Assembly (NCBI GenBank): GCA_964425135.1
Contig: CAYRKW010000012.1
Coordinates: 1 to 62,744, forward strand
Direction: 5' to 3'
DNA: 62,744 nt
Source of the DNA: CAYLLD01 sp964425135
Lineage (GTDB): Bacteria > Pseudomonadota > Alphaproteobacteria > Rhodobacterales > Rhodobacteraceae
In this document: positions 34,441-43,352 of the stretch, one piece after another
How the letters are laid out: each line of letters starts with the position of its first letter
Position numbering within the stretch: the first letter of the stretch is position 1
Notes under the pieces: model-generated
Told to the model about the DNA's origin: nothing
Seen by the model: the letters and a program-made list of their open reading frames with translations, nothing else
The model's database searches: none
Program-made: the position numbers and the translations under genes

Positions 34441-36195
34441 TCAGACCAGCACTGCACCATCTGTTTCAATCGCCCCTTGGGTGGAGGCATCACCCAAGAG
34501 CATCTCGTTATGCGCCTTGCCGGACGGAATCATCGGGAAGCAGTTTTCGTGCTTCTCAACAAGGCAGTCGAAAACCACTGGTCCGTCATGTTCGATCATT
34601 TCCATAATTGCATCATCGAGATCGGCGGGATCTGAACACATAATGCCCTTGGCACCGAAGGCCTCGGCGAGTTTGACGAAGTCGGGCAGGGCTTCGGACC
34701 AGCTGTGGGAATAGCGCTCGCCGTGCAGCAATTCCTGCCACTGGCGGACCATGCCTAACCGTTCGTTATTGAGGATGAACTGTTTGACGGGAGCGCGGAA
34801 CTGGGCGGCGGTACCCATCTCTTGCACATTCATCAGCCAGGACGCCTCGCCCGCAACGTTGATCACCAGCGCGTCTGGATGCGCGATCTGCACACCGATT
34901 GAGGCAGGCAGGCCGTAGCCCATCGTGCCCAGCCCGCCGGAGGTCATCCAGCGGTTTGGCTCTTCAAAGCCCATGTACTGAGCGGCCCACATCTGGTGTT
35001 GACCGACCTCTGTGGTGACATAGCGGTCGTATTTTTTGGTCAGCGCTTCGAGACGTTGGAGCGCGTATTGTGGTTTGATGACTTTTTCGGATGGCGTGTA
35101 GGACAGGCAATCGATTGAGCGCCATTCGTCGATCTGGCTCATCCAGTTTTTCACGTCAATTGAGTTTAGTTCGCGACCCCGTGCCTTCCAGAACCGCAGC
35201 ATGACTTTGAGAACTTCAGCAACGTCGCCAACAATTGGCACATCCACGTGGATATTTTTGTTGATGGATGATGCATCAATATCGATGTGTACCTTCTTGG
35301 AATCAGGAGAAAATTTGTCTGTGGCTCCGGTGATCCGATCATCGAAACGCGCGCCAATGCAAAGCATGAAATCGCAATCATGCATTGCCATATTCGCCTC
35401 ATAGGTTCCGTGCATGCCCAGCATGCCGAGCCAGTTATCGCCCGATGCCGGATAGCAGCCCAGCCCCATCAGGGTGGAGGTGATCGGGAAGCCGGTTTCG
35501 GCGACCAGTTGGCGCAGGAGCTTTGTGGCTTCATCGCCAGAGTTTACAACGCCGCCGCCTGAATAAATGATCGGTTTCTTGGCTTTTTCCAAGAGCTCGA
35601 CTGCGGCGAGAATTTTCTCCTCATCGCCTTTGACCACGGGCTGGTAGTGTTTGGTCGACGATTTGTCCGGGCCGACATAGGTGCCGCTGGCGAATTGAAC
35701 ATCCTTGGGGATGTCGATCAGCACAGGGCCGGGACGTCCGTTTGTGGCGACATGGAAGGCCTGGTGGATCGTCTCGGACAGCTTGTCGGTCTCGCGCACG
35801 AGCCAATTATGCTTGGTGCAGGGGCGCGTTATGCCGACGGTATCAGCTTCCTGAAACGCGTCATTGCCGATCATGAAGGTGGGAACCTGTCCAGTGAGGA
35901 CAACCATGGGGATCGAATCCATCAGTGCATCTGTCATGCCGGTCACCGCGTTGGTGGCGCCGGGGCCGGAGGTGACGAGCACAACGCCGGGTTTGCCGGT
36001 GGAACGGGCATAGCCTTCGGCGGCATGGGTTGCGCCCTGTTCGTGGCGCACCAGGATATGCCGAATATCGTTTTGCTGAAAAATCTCATCATAGATCGGT
36101 AGCACAGCGCCGCCGGGATACCCGAATACGGTATCTACGCCCTGATCCTTCAGTGCTTTCACAACCATTTGTGCGCCGGTCATCTGCGTCTTCAT
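34441..36195 (-). CDS. ilvI: Acetolactate synthase large (catalytic) subunit
   Basis: 584-aa thiamine-diphosphate and FAD enzyme that makes acetolactate or acetohydroxybutyrate. The N-terminal TPP half has VVKALKDQGVDTVFGYPGGA and LVRHEQGATHAAEGYARSTG (catalytic Glu). The centre includes the FAD-domain GVVNSGDEATKLLRQLVAE. The C-terminal half holds the TPP/Mg motif NVAGEASWLMNVQEM. The frame is open to a GTG at 36237, but that lies in the attenuator tail; GGAG eight bases before the ATG at 36195 decides the start. Confidence 0.96.
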   Translation of the reverse strand: MKTQMTGAQMVVKALKDQGVDTVFGYPGGAVLPIYDEIFQQNDIRHILVRHEQGATHAAEGYARSTGKPGVVLVTSGPGATNAVTGMTDALMDSIPMVVLTGQVPTFMIGNDAFQEADTVGITRPCTKHNWLVRETDKLSETIHQAFHVATNGRPGPVLIDIPKDVQFASGTYVGPDKSSTKHYQPVVKGDEEKILAAVELLEKAKKPIIYSGGGVVNSGDEATKLLRQLVAETGFPITSTLMGLGCYPASGDNWLGMLGMHGTYEANMAMHDCDFMLCIGARFDDRITGATDKFSPDSKKVHIDIDASSINKNIHVDVPIVGDVAEVLKVMLRFWKARGRELNSIDVKNWMSQIDEWRSIDCLSYTPSEKVIKPQYALQRLEALTKKYDRYVTTEVGQHQMWAAQYMGFEEPNRWMTSGGLGTMGYGLPASIGVQIAHPDALVINVAGEASWLMNVQEMGTAAQFRAPVKQFILNNERLGMVRQWQELLHGERYSHSWSEALPDFVKLAEAFGAKGIMCSDPADLDDAIMEMIEHDGPVVFDCLVEKHENCFPMIPSGKAHNEMLLGDASTQGAIETDGAVLV

Positions 36196-36237
36196 TGCCT
36201 TTACTCCATCCACGTCACTGGCATTATATTCAGCCAC

Positions 36238-36260
36238 AAAAAAACCCCCGGAACTGGGGG
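36238..36260 (-). terminator. Attenuator terminator in the ilv leader
   Basis: Minus strand: CCCCC AGTTCC GGGGG followed by seven T, located between the leader peptide and the ilvI start. It is upstream of the structural genes, so it regulates rather than ends the operon. Confidence 0.88.
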
Positions 36261-36261
36261 T

Positions 36262-36303
36262 TGGCGTAACGGCTGATCGGATTATCTCCGTCAGGTCACG
36301 CCA
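36262..36303 (-). promoter_or_regulatory. Leader hairpin preceding the ilv attenuator
   Basis: TGGCGTGAC, which includes the last sense codons of the leader peptide, pairs with GTTACGCCA; an inner CGGA/TCCG pair extends it. It lies immediately before the terminator stem. Whether it acts as pause hairpin or as part of an antiterminator cannot be decided by eye. Confidence 0.6.
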
Positions 36304-36332
36304 TGTCTCACAAGTACGACAAGACTCGTCAT
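36291..36332 (-). CDS. ilv leader peptide (MTSLVVLVRHGVT)
   Basis: 13-codon open frame with AAGGAG seven bases before its ATG and codons Leu-Val-Val-Leu-Val in a row, followed by TGA. It sits about 14 nt after the predicted transcription start and 30 nt before an intrinsic terminator. This is the classical design of branched-chain amino-acid attenuation: ribosome stalling at Leu or Val codons when the charged tRNA is scarce would prevent terminator formation. Isoleucine codons are absent, so sensing would be of Leu and Val. Confidence 0.85.
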   Translation of the reverse strand: MTSLVVLVRHGVT

Positions 36333-36352
36333 GTTTGTCTCCTTATGGGCCT

Positions 36353-36381
36353 GACATAGCTTGCGCGCGGGGTAAGGTCAA
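36353..36381 (-). promoter_or_regulatory. ilv operon promoter
   Basis: Minus strand TTGACC (36376-36381), 17 bp, TATGTC (36353-36358). It places the start near 36346, just ahead of the leader peptide ribosome binding site. Confidence 0.7.
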
Positions 36382-36444
36382 CCGCGTGGATATCGTTTAG
36401 TACGCTGAGTTGGCTCATTTTGTAATATAATTGCGGAAAATCGC

Positions 36445-37068
36445 CTAAACTTGTAATACGCCGCGTTCCAATGCGTATCTTGTCAGACCTGCGGTGGAAC
36501 TGATGCCTAGTTTGCGTTTGATGTTTGCGCGGTGGATTTCCACGGTGCGCACCGAAATATTAAGCACGCGGGCCACTTCTTTGTTGGATGCGCCGGCGGC
36601 CAGTTGCAGCAGTACTGTTTGCTCACGCGATGTAAGCGGTTCCTGCGCGCCGGTCTGAGCGGCTTCCTTAGCGCTTTCGCAAAGATAGGTTCCTCCGGCC
36701 ATAACCGTCTCAACCGCCTGAACAATCTCCTCGGTTGGCACGTCCTTGAGTAGATACCCTTTCGCGCCGTGACGCAGGGCCGTGGAGATATATTCGGGAC
36801 TGTCGTGCATCGACAGGACGATAACCTTTGCGGTTTCGTCCAACTCGCAAATCATTTCGGTGGCCGTCAGCCCGTTCATCCCCGGCATGTTGATATCCAT
36901 GATCACCACGTCAGGGCAGGTTTGCGAGAACAGATCAACCGCTGTTTGGGCGTTTCCGGCCGTCGCGATGACCGACAGGTGGTCATAGGTTTCCATGTAT
37001 CCTTTGATGCCGTCGACCACGAGGGGGTGGTCGTCCGCGAGCAATATAGTGATGGTTGACCGCGTCAC
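36445..37068 (-). CDS. LuxR/NarL-type response regulator
   Basis: 207 aa. Receiver domain: ITILLADDHPLVVDGIKGYM (acidic pocket), VVIMDINMPGMNGL (phospho-Asp of VVIMD), then VLSMHD and GYLLKD. C-terminal LuxR helix-turn-helix: LTSREQTVLLQLAAGASNKE, then VARVLNISVRTVEIHRANI. It starts at GTG 37068 overlapping the kinase stop (GTGA), so the two are made together. It probably controls the divergent TRAP transporter operon; this rests on position only. Confidence 0.93.
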   Translation of the reverse strand: MTRSTITILLADDHPLVVDGIKGYMETYDHLSVIATAGNAQTAVDLFSQTCPDVVIMDINMPGMNGLTATEMICELDETAKVIVLSMHDSPEYISTALRHGAKGYLLKDVPTEEIVQAVETVMAGGTYLCESAKEAAQTGAQEPLTSREQTVLLQLAAGASNKEVARVLNISVRTVEIHRANIKRKLGISSTAGLTRYALERGVLQV

Positions 37069-38513
37069 CGGACGGCGTCCTTGGCGTTCAGGAAATGATG
37101 GGGCGGCAGATTTGCGCGGATGTGCGTCCCGTCAGGTCCGCTTTCAATCGAGAGGGATCCGCCGATATGTTCGATCCGTTCTTTCATGTTCCGCAACCCC
37201 AATCCGCCGCCTTTTTGCGAGACATCAAAACCCGACCCGTTGTCGCGGATGCTCATGCGCACACCGTCCCTTGTGCCACGCAGGCGCAGTGACATTTCGG
37301 TGGCTTGCGCGTGCCGTTCTATGTTTGTGAGGCTTTCCTGTGCAACACGAAAGAGGGCTGTTTTGGCGTCATCGGTCAAACGGTTGCGAAAGACCTCTGT
37401 TTCAAAGCGCCCTTCGACACCCGAGCGGGTCGAGAATTCATCGACCAGCGATTGAAGGGCAGGGCCAAGGCCCAGATCATCCAAAAGACCGGGCCGCAGA
37501 TCGCGCGAGATGCGGCGCACTTCGGAGATCGCCGCTTTGAGTTCCTGCGTGCCGCTTTCAATCTCCGGTGAAATGGCTGTGTCGCCCTTGTCCAGTTTGC
37601 GTGCGGCAAGTTCGAGCGTAAATCGCACACCCGCGAGCATCTGGGAGATACCGTCATGCAGCTCGCGCGCGACACGTCCGCGTTCTTCCTCCTGGGTGCG
37701 GAAAATCCTTTTGGTCAGCGTGTCGAGTTGTTCGTTGGAGGCCTTTCGCTCTTTGTGTCCCATGATCAACAGCGAAACATAGACACAGACAAGCGTCGCC
37801 ACGGCGATTGCGGAAATCCATGCGATATCAGCGCGGACACGGGCGCGGGTGTTGTCGCGCAGCTCGTCCACATGGGCAACAATGTCGTCGATAAAGATGC
37901 CAGTCCCCAAAGCCCAGCGCCAGTCCTGCAATCCAACGACATATGTATACATATCGCCGGGCTCGTTGTTGGAGGGCTTTGGCCACTGATAGCGGTGATA
38001 GCCGCCACCGGCGCGTGCCTTTCTTATCAACTCTTCCACGACCGGGGTGCCGTTTTGGTCTTTGGTGTCGAGCCAGTTTTTTCCGATCAGATAGGTTTGC
38101 TTGGGGCTGACAAGATTGTTGCCGTCGTAGTCATAGACAAAAAAGAAGCCATCATCACCGTAAGAGAGTGCAGCAAGTATCTGAGATATCGCAAGTTTCG
38201 CCTCTTCATCATCAGGTGCAGCGCGACCGTAGATGTTATTGAAGGCGGAGCGGGCGATGCTCATATAGTTAGCAAGCTCGGCCTGTTTAGCTTCGATTAA
38301 TTCGCGCTCTATCACCCGAATTTCCGCTTCCGCGAGGCGTCGTTCCTGCCATGCGAACATCGTGGCGATCGCGGCAATTGCCGCGATAAGCGGCAGAGCG
38401 AGCCACGCGATACTGCGACGCCGATTGACAGGACTGATCTGTCGAACGCTGGATTTGCCCGCAACCTTAGGGGTCCGTGCATGTACTGGATCAATTGAAG
38501 ACTGGTCGTTCAA
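37065..38513 (-). CDS. Cache-domain sensor histidine kinase (HisKA_3)
   Basis: 482 aa. One membrane segment at about residues 34-53 (IAWLALPLIAAIAAIATMFA), a periplasmic single Cache domain (DDGFFFVYDYDGNNLVSPKQ, GKNWLDTKDQNGTPVVEELI, GLQDWRWALGTGIFIDD) and a second segment (WISAIAVATLVCVYVSLLIM). The HisKA_3 core follows, with the phosphoacceptor His in RVARELHDGISQMLAGVRFT, then the ATPase domain (NGSGFD, GGGLGLRNMKERIEHIGG). Single Cache domains often bind small organic acids, fitting the divergent TRAP operon. The only suitable start codon is TTG at 38513, which is weak. Confidence 0.9.
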   Translation of the reverse strand: MNDQSSIDPVHARTPKVAGKSSVRQISPVNRRRSIAWLALPLIAAIAAIATMFAWQERRLAEAEIRVIERELIEAKQAELANYMSIARSAFNNIYGRAAPDDEEAKLAISQILAALSYGDDGFFFVYDYDGNNLVSPKQTYLIGKNWLDTKDQNGTPVVEELIRKARAGGGYHRYQWPKPSNNEPGDMYTYVVGLQDWRWALGTGIFIDDIVAHVDELRDNTRARVRADIAWISAIAVATLVCVYVSLLIMGHKERKASNEQLDTLTKRIFRTQEEERGRVARELHDGISQMLAGVRFTLELAARKLDKGDTAISPEIESGTQELKAAISEVRRISRDLRPGLLDDLGLGPALQSLVDEFSTRSGVEGRFETEVFRNRLTDDAKTALFRVAQESLTNIERHAQATEMSLRLRGTRDGVRMSIRDNGSGFDVSQKGGGLGLRNMKERIEHIGGSLSIESGPDGTHIRANLPPHHFLNAKDAVR

Positions 38514-38733
38514 ACTGAGAGATAACCTTTATTTTTCCTGATGATCTGCGCCCATTTTAATGCGAGTGACCTGTGTTTCAAAGTCACCGACATGCGCTGC
38601 CTGACATAAGACGACCGGCAAAGGAATAGGTGTTACTACGTATTTGCAGTTTTCACCCTGCATGATAACGTCTGCGCACCTTAGGAAGGCCCGAGCACAG
38701 GGCTTGGGTTTAATATTGGGAGGATAACAACAC

Positions 38734-39813
38734 ATGGATCGTCGCTCATTTTTGACGAAATCCGCGCTTGGCACGACTGCTGCCGCTGGCGCGCTGGCTG
38801 CACCAGCATATGCACAAGGCAACCGTACCTTGACCATGGTCACAAGCTGGGGTCGCGGACTTGCAGGCGTTTTCGACGCGGCGCAGAAGTTTGCTGACAA
38901 CGTAAACGCGATGTCTGACGGCTCGCTCACAATCGATGTTAAAGCGGCAGGCGAGCTTGTTGGCGCGTTTGAAGTTTTCGATGCGGTGACATCCGGTCAG
39001 GCTGATGTGTATCACGCAGCGGATTACTACTTCATCAACCAGCACCCGGGTCTGGCGTTCTTCACGGGCGTTCCATTCGGGATGACAGCAACCGAGCTGA
39101 ACAACTGGTACTACCACGGCAACGGCCACGCGCTGCATGACGAGTTGGGCGAGATCTTCGGTCTCAAGTCCTTCCTTGCGGGTAACACCGGCACGCAGGC
39201 TGGCGGTTGGTTCCGTAACGAAGTGACTGGACCAGAGGACTTCAACGGTCTGAAATTCCGTATGCCAGGTCTGGGCGGTAAAGTTCTGGGCGCCATGGGT
39301 GCGTCGGTTCAAAACCTGCCGGGCGCTGAAGTGTACCAGGCGCTTGCCTCCGGAGCGATTGACGGAACAGAGTGGATCGGCCCATGGGCTGATGAGAAAG
39401 CCGGTTTCCAGGAAATCACCAAGTTCTACTACACTGCTGGTATGCACGAACCAGCGGCGGGTCTGTCGGCTGCAATGAACCGCGATGTGTTCAACGAGTT
39501 GACACCATCGCAGCAAGCCATGGTCGAGACCGCAGCTGCGCATGCGAACGTCTGGAACCTCAGCCAGTACCTGATGAACAACGGTGCAGCGCTCCAGCGT
39601 CTGCAAGCGGGTGGTGTTCAGGTTCTTGAATTCCCAGACAGCGTTTGGGATGCGATGTTCGAAGCGTCCAAAGGCGTTTATGCCGAGTTCATGGGCGACG
39701 AGCTGTTCAAGAAAATCAACGACGATTACTTTGCATCCATGGCAGACAGCTCCGGCTGGTTGACACAATCCATCGGTGCATACCGTGCGCAGCGTGACCG
39801 TGTGCGTGGATAA
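38734..39813 (+). CDS. TRAP transporter substrate-binding protein (DctP family)
   Basis: 359-aa periplasmic binding protein. The N terminus MDRRSFLTKSALGTTAAAGA is a twin-arginine-type signal ending APAYAQ. Core blocks are AGELVGAFEVFDAVTSGQAD, GGWFRNEVTGPEDFNGLKFR, MPGLGGKVLGAMG (the ligand-carboxylate Arg region) and DGTEWIGPWADEKAGF. These resemble the 2-oxoacid/lactate group typified by TakP more than C4-dicarboxylate DctP. The substrate is therefore probably a monocarboxylate or 2-oxoacid, but this is inferred. First gene of a PQM operon, 220 bp from the divergent kinase. Confidence 0.92.
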   Translation: MDRRSFLTKSALGTTAAAGALAAPAYAQGNRTLTMVTSWGRGLAGVFDAAQKFADNVNAMSDGSLTIDVKAAGELVGAFEVFDAVTSGQADVYHAADYYFINQHPGLAFFTGVPFGMTATELNNWYYHGNGHALHDELGEIFGLKSFLAGNTGTQAGGWFRNEVTGPEDFNGLKFRMPGLGGKVLGAMGASVQNLPGAEVYQALASGAIDGTEWIGPWADEKAGFQEITKFYYTAGMHEPAAGLSAAMNRDVFNELTPSQQAMVETAAAHANVWNLSQYLMNNGAALQRLQAGGVQVLEFPDSVWDAMFEASKGVYAEFMGDELFKKINDDYFASMADSSGWLTQSIGAYRAQRDRVRG

Positions 39814-39836
39814 TCCACGGATTTTCTAGCGACTTG

Positions 39837-39865
39837 CTTGCCTCCGGCATCGTTTCGGGGGCAGG
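39837..39865 (+). promoter_or_regulatory. Stem-loop between the TRAP binding-protein and small-permease genes
   Basis: CTTGCCTCCG pairs with CGGGGGCAGG (two G-T pairs) over a 9-nt loop. No T-run follows. Such hairpins commonly protect the binding-protein part of the mRNA so it is made in excess of the permeases. Confidence 0.6.
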
Positions 39866-39914
39866 CCACCAAGGCATCCGCACAAAATGAAATGCCGCAA
39901 CAACAGGGACTGAT

Positions 39915-40811
39915 ATGGCCGATCTGATTGGCGCGTTCATCTCGAATATCGCGATGGCGTTTGTGAATTTCTTTACCGCGATCCTGAACCCGATGAGTTG
40001 GCTGGATTGGTCGAACAAAGAAGCGTTGATCCGGTTTATCTATTACGGCGGATCGGTTGAGTTTTTCTTCGTTATATTCACAGGGCTGATCGTTCTGACG
40101 ATTGTGGGCCTGTGGCGCTCGAATATTCTCTGGGGCGTTGTGCGCGTTATTGAGGGATTTTCGAATACAGTCGGGCGCTTTTTCGCATGGGCTGCCCTGC
40201 TTATGGTCCTGCAACAAATAATGATCGTGTTTTTGCAGCGCATTTTCCGCGTCTCGGAAATCTCGATGGGGCCGTTTGGCACGATATTTACCAAAGACCT
40301 GAGCTGGTTTGCCGAAGAGCTGAAGCTCTATAACGCGATGATTGTCGCCATGTGCTGCGCTTATACTTTTGTGCAGGGCGGGCATGTGCGGGTTGATCTG
40401 TTTTACGCAGGCGCGAAATACCGCACCAAGAAAATCGTCGATATGTTCGGCTCGCTCTTTTTCATCATGCCCACGATGGTGCTGACGTGGATGTATGGCT
40501 GGTACTTTATGTGGCGGCATTTGATCACGCCCAAGGTGAGTGCCTCGGACAAACTTGAGTTGATGCTCAAGAAAGCAAAAATCGTGAAATGGAACGTGGA
40601 GACCATCGGGTTCTCGCCCAATGGTTTTAACGGCTATTTCATCTTCAAGGTTCTGCTGGTTGCCTTCTGCGGCATGATGTTCTTGCAGGCCGTCGCCTTC
40701 TTCTACCGTTCGCTTCTGGAACTGCGCGAAGGGCCGGAGAGCGAAGGCAAATTTCTCGACAAAGACAGTCTTGGCGATGATACCGCTGAGCTCGTCGAGT
40801 CAATTCATTAA
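39915..40811 (+). CDS. TRAP transporter small permease (DctQ family)
   Basis: 298-aa membrane protein, longer than the usual 160-200 aa DctQ. The DctQ core with four helices covers the middle (FAWAALLMVLQQIMIVFLQR, YNAMIVAMCCAYTFVQGGHV followed by RVDLFY, then MFGSLFFIMPTMVLTWMYGW and ILLVAFCGMMFLQAVAFFYR-like). An extra N-terminal region has two further hydrophobic segments (AFVNFFTAILNPMSWLDW, VEFFFVIFTGLIVLTIVGLW). It lies between the binding protein and the large permease, 14 bp before the latter. Confidence 0.9.
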   Translation: MADLIGAFISNIAMAFVNFFTAILNPMSWLDWSNKEALIRFIYYGGSVEFFFVIFTGLIVLTIVGLWRSNILWGVVRVIEGFSNTVGRFFAWAALLMVLQQIMIVFLQRIFRVSEISMGPFGTIFTKDLSWFAEELKLYNAMIVAMCCAYTFVQGGHVRVDLFYAGAKYRTKKIVDMFGSLFFIMPTMVLTWMYGWYFMWRHLITPKVSASDKLELMLKKAKIVKWNVETIGFSPNGFNGYFIFKVLLVAFCGMMFLQAVAFFYRSLLELREGPESEGKFLDKDSLGDDTAELVESIH

Positions 40812-40825
40812 GGGGCGGCGGGGAT

Positions 40826-43192
40826 ATGATCTTTGGTTTGGATGGTGTCGAAGTTGGCCTGATAATTGTGTTCCTCTGCCTGTTTGGCGGGATCATGTCC
40901 GGCTTTCCTGTGGCTTTTGCTATCGGCGGGTCTGCGGTTATTTCGTTCTCGATTATTGCTGCGCTTGATAGCTCGGGCATCTTGATCCATCAGGCGATTG
41001 ATCAAAGTTCAGCGGCCTATCGGGAGTTGCTCGATTCCGGTATCTCACGATACGATATATCGCTGTTCCGATACCCTGAATTGCCGCGTATTGATAAGCC
41101 GCTCTTTGACGGTGGCTGGGAAAAAGCGATGGATCGCAATCTCAGCTTTATCGTAAACCGCATGAATGAGCGCGTTCTGGCGGGCCAGTCGATTGAGACG
41201 CTATTGGCGGTAGCGATGTTCGTTCTGATGGGCATCACGCTCGAGCGCTCCAAAATTGCCAATGATCTGCTGACGACGATGGCGCGGGTGTTTGGCCCGC
41301 TGCCCGGCGGCCTGGCTGTTTCGGTTGTGGTTGTTGGCGCGTTTTTGGCGGCGTCCACCGGGATTGTGGGCGCAACGGTTGTGACCATGGGTCTTTTGTC
41401 GCTGCCGACCATGCTGCGCAATGGATATTCGCCCGAGCTATCGACGGGTGTGATTGCGGCTTCGGGCACGTTGGGCCAGATTATTCCGCCATCGATTGTG
41501 ATTGTTCTGTTGGGTACGCTTGCAGGCGATCTCTATTCAACCGCGCAGGAGGAGCGCGCGCAGGCGGTTGGTTGTTCTGATGCGCTCACCTATCTTGGTG
41601 AGCCTGCGGTGCTGTCGGTGGGAACGCTATTCCAGGCGGCGCTGCTTCCGGGTATCATGCTCGCGCTGCTCTATGCGCTTTATGCCTTCGGGTTCGCGCT
41701 ATACCGCCCGCAAAACGCACCGCCGGTGATTTTCGACGATGACGGGCGCGAGAAACTTGACCGCAATCACAAACTGCTGTGGCTGCTGGCGATCCCGACA
41801 GCGATGATCCTGGCGGTTATTGGCTCCTCGATGCTTGGCGCGGTCGGATCGCAAGACGTCAATGTCGGCCGGTTTGTAGAACAGGGTGAGAGCGCTGAGT
41901 TGCGCACGAATGTCTCGGAGACCTGTCAGGGTGCGATGATCTCGCTGCATGGGCAGGAGGCCTGGGATGAAGCGGTCGCAGTGCAAGAGCGCATCGATGC
42001 AGAGGCGGCAAATGCGACGGCGGCGGAGGGCGATGCGCTGACGCCAGAGCAGATTGACGAATTGCGCGCACAGAAGATTGCGGATGCGGCGTGGATTTCG
42101 GGCGGCAATGCAACGATCCTGCTGTTGTTTGGCCTCATTTTTGCACTGGCTTACGGGTTGTTCCCCAAACTTCCGACGCGCCCCTTGCTGATCGGGGTTT
42201 TGGGTATGTGGCTCGCGTTTGTGGTGGATGCGATGTTCATCTCGCCGCTCACCTCACCCGGTGTTGCTACGATGATGCTGGTTATCCCTTTCATGTTGAT
42301 CCTTTATGGCGCGCGCGAAGCGGTGATCCGGCTGGGACAAAACGAGCTGCTGCGCGTGGTCTTCCCGCCGCTCGTGCTGATTGTCGCGGTTTTGGGCTCG
42401 ATCTTAGGTGGTATCACCAATCCGACACCTGCCGCGGCGCTTGGAGCGGGGGGCGCGATTATGCTGGCGGCCTATCGTAAGCTTCAGGAAGTTGGTGGCA
42501 GCGGCAAACCTATTCTTATCGCCAGCTTTGCCATGGTTATCATGCTTTTGCTGGGCGTGAAGTTCGATCTGCGTCTGAACACAGAAGTTGTCGGGTTCGA
42601 GCGTTGGGTGGCGGGCATTATTGCGATTGCGGCTTATCATGTGGCCTTCGGCGGGTTGCTCTATGCCTGTTGGGTGCTGTTTAAGAACGCGGTTCTGACG
42701 CCGGTCGTGCGAGAGACCACCAAGGTGACATCAATGGTGTTCGCGATCCTGATCGGCTCGCAACTTCTCAATCTTGTCGTGATTTCTTTTGGCGGTGAGC
42801 ATTACATTCAGGAGTTCCTGCGCAGCTTTGACGAAAAGCTGGTGGTTCTGCTGATCGTGATGGGCGTGCTGTTCGTGCTGGGCTTCGTGCTCGATTTTCT
42901 GGAGATCATCTACATCGTGATCCCGATTGTCGGGCCTGTGATCTACGGCGGCGAGTTTGATCCCAAATGGGTAACCATCCTGATCGCGGTGAATTTGCAG
43001 ACCTCATTCCTGACGCCTCCCTTCGGCTTTGCGCTCTTCTATCTGCGCGGGGTGGCTCCGCCGAGCGTGACGACGCAGCACATTTATCGGGGGATTATTC
43101 CGTTTGTGATCATTCAGGTCGTTGGCCTGGCGATCCTGTGGTTCTTCCCGTCGATCGTGACGATTGTGCCGGATCTGATACCTGCGGGTTAG
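40826..43192 (+). CDS. TRAP transporter large permease (DctM family), oversized
   Basis: 788 aa against about 430 for a standard DctM. The transport core is recognisable: GGIMSGFPVAFAIGGSA at the N terminus, then AASTGIVGATVVTMGLLSLP, SGTLGQIIPPSIVIVLLGTL, GGITNPTPAAALGAGGAI and a C-terminal LQTSFLTPPFGFALFYLRG. Two hydrophilic insertions stand out, at about residues 48-122 and 341-427 (the latter Ala/Glu-rich and likely coiled or extracytoplasmic). Length and inserts suggest a distinct subfamily paired with the long DctQ. Last gene of the operon. Confidence 0.9.
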   Translation: MIFGLDGVEVGLIIVFLCLFGGIMSGFPVAFAIGGSAVISFSIIAALDSSGILIHQAIDQSSAAYRELLDSGISRYDISLFRYPELPRIDKPLFDGGWEKAMDRNLSFIVNRMNERVLAGQSIETLLAVAMFVLMGITLERSKIANDLLTTMARVFGPLPGGLAVSVVVVGAFLAASTGIVGATVVTMGLLSLPTMLRNGYSPELSTGVIAASGTLGQIIPPSIVIVLLGTLAGDLYSTAQEERAQAVGCSDALTYLGEPAVLSVGTLFQAALLPGIMLALLYALYAFGFALYRPQNAPPVIFDDDGREKLDRNHKLLWLLAIPTAMILAVIGSSMLGAVGSQDVNVGRFVEQGESAELRTNVSETCQGAMISLHGQEAWDEAVAVQERIDAEAANATAAEGDALTPEQIDELRAQKIADAAWISGGNATILLLFGLIFALAYGLFPKLPTRPLLIGVLGMWLAFVVDAMFISPLTSPGVATMMLVIPFMLILYGAREAVIRLGQNELLRVVFPPLVLIVAVLGSILGGITNPTPAAALGAGGAIMLAAYRKLQEVGGSGKPILIASFAMVIMLLLGVKFDLRLNTEVVGFERWVAGIIAIAAYHVAFGGLLYACWVLFKNAVLTPVVRETTKVTSMVFAILIGSQLLNLVVISFGGEHYIQEFLRSFDEKLVVLLIVMGVLFVLGFVLDFLEIIYIVIPIVGPVIYGGEFDPKWVTILIAVNLQTSFLTPPFGFALFYLRGVAPPSVTTQHIYRGIIPFVIIQVVGLAILWFFPSIVTIVPDLIPAG

Positions 43193-43235
43193 GGTGTGGA
43201 TTGGAGAGGCGCTTTTCTTTGGGTCACATTACTTA

Positions 43236-43314
43236 GGACAGCCCCCGACCTTCGAGAGGGGGCATACGCCACAACTTAGGGTCTCGTGCTACCCTTGTTT
43301 CTTGGAAGTGCGGG
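43236..43314. repeat. Dispersed intergenic palindromic element, copy 1
   Basis: Starts GGACAGCCCCCGACC and ends CCCTTGTTTCTTG. It contains two hairpins (GCCCCC/GGGGGC and AGGGT/ACCCT) and lies between the TRAP permease and bpt stops, which face each other. The start and end segments recur at 58940-58986. Confidence 0.6.
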
Positions 43315-43352
43315 TTGAAAGAAGTTGGTTCTTCTAGCGACTGCGTGAAGCG

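Noticed and set aside
36196..36237. Extension of ilvI to a GTG at 36237
   Set aside because: That codon sits in the attenuator T-run; the ATG at 36195 has a good ribosome binding site and matches family starts.
38600..38660. Imperfect dyad near AATAGGTGTTACTACGTATT between the kinase and TRAP genes
   Set aside because: Only about 7 of 10 arm positions match; too weak to call as the response-regulator site.
38746..39768. 340-codon minus-strand frame across the TRAP binding protein
   Set aside because: Shadow of a recognised DctP gene with intact signal and core motifs.
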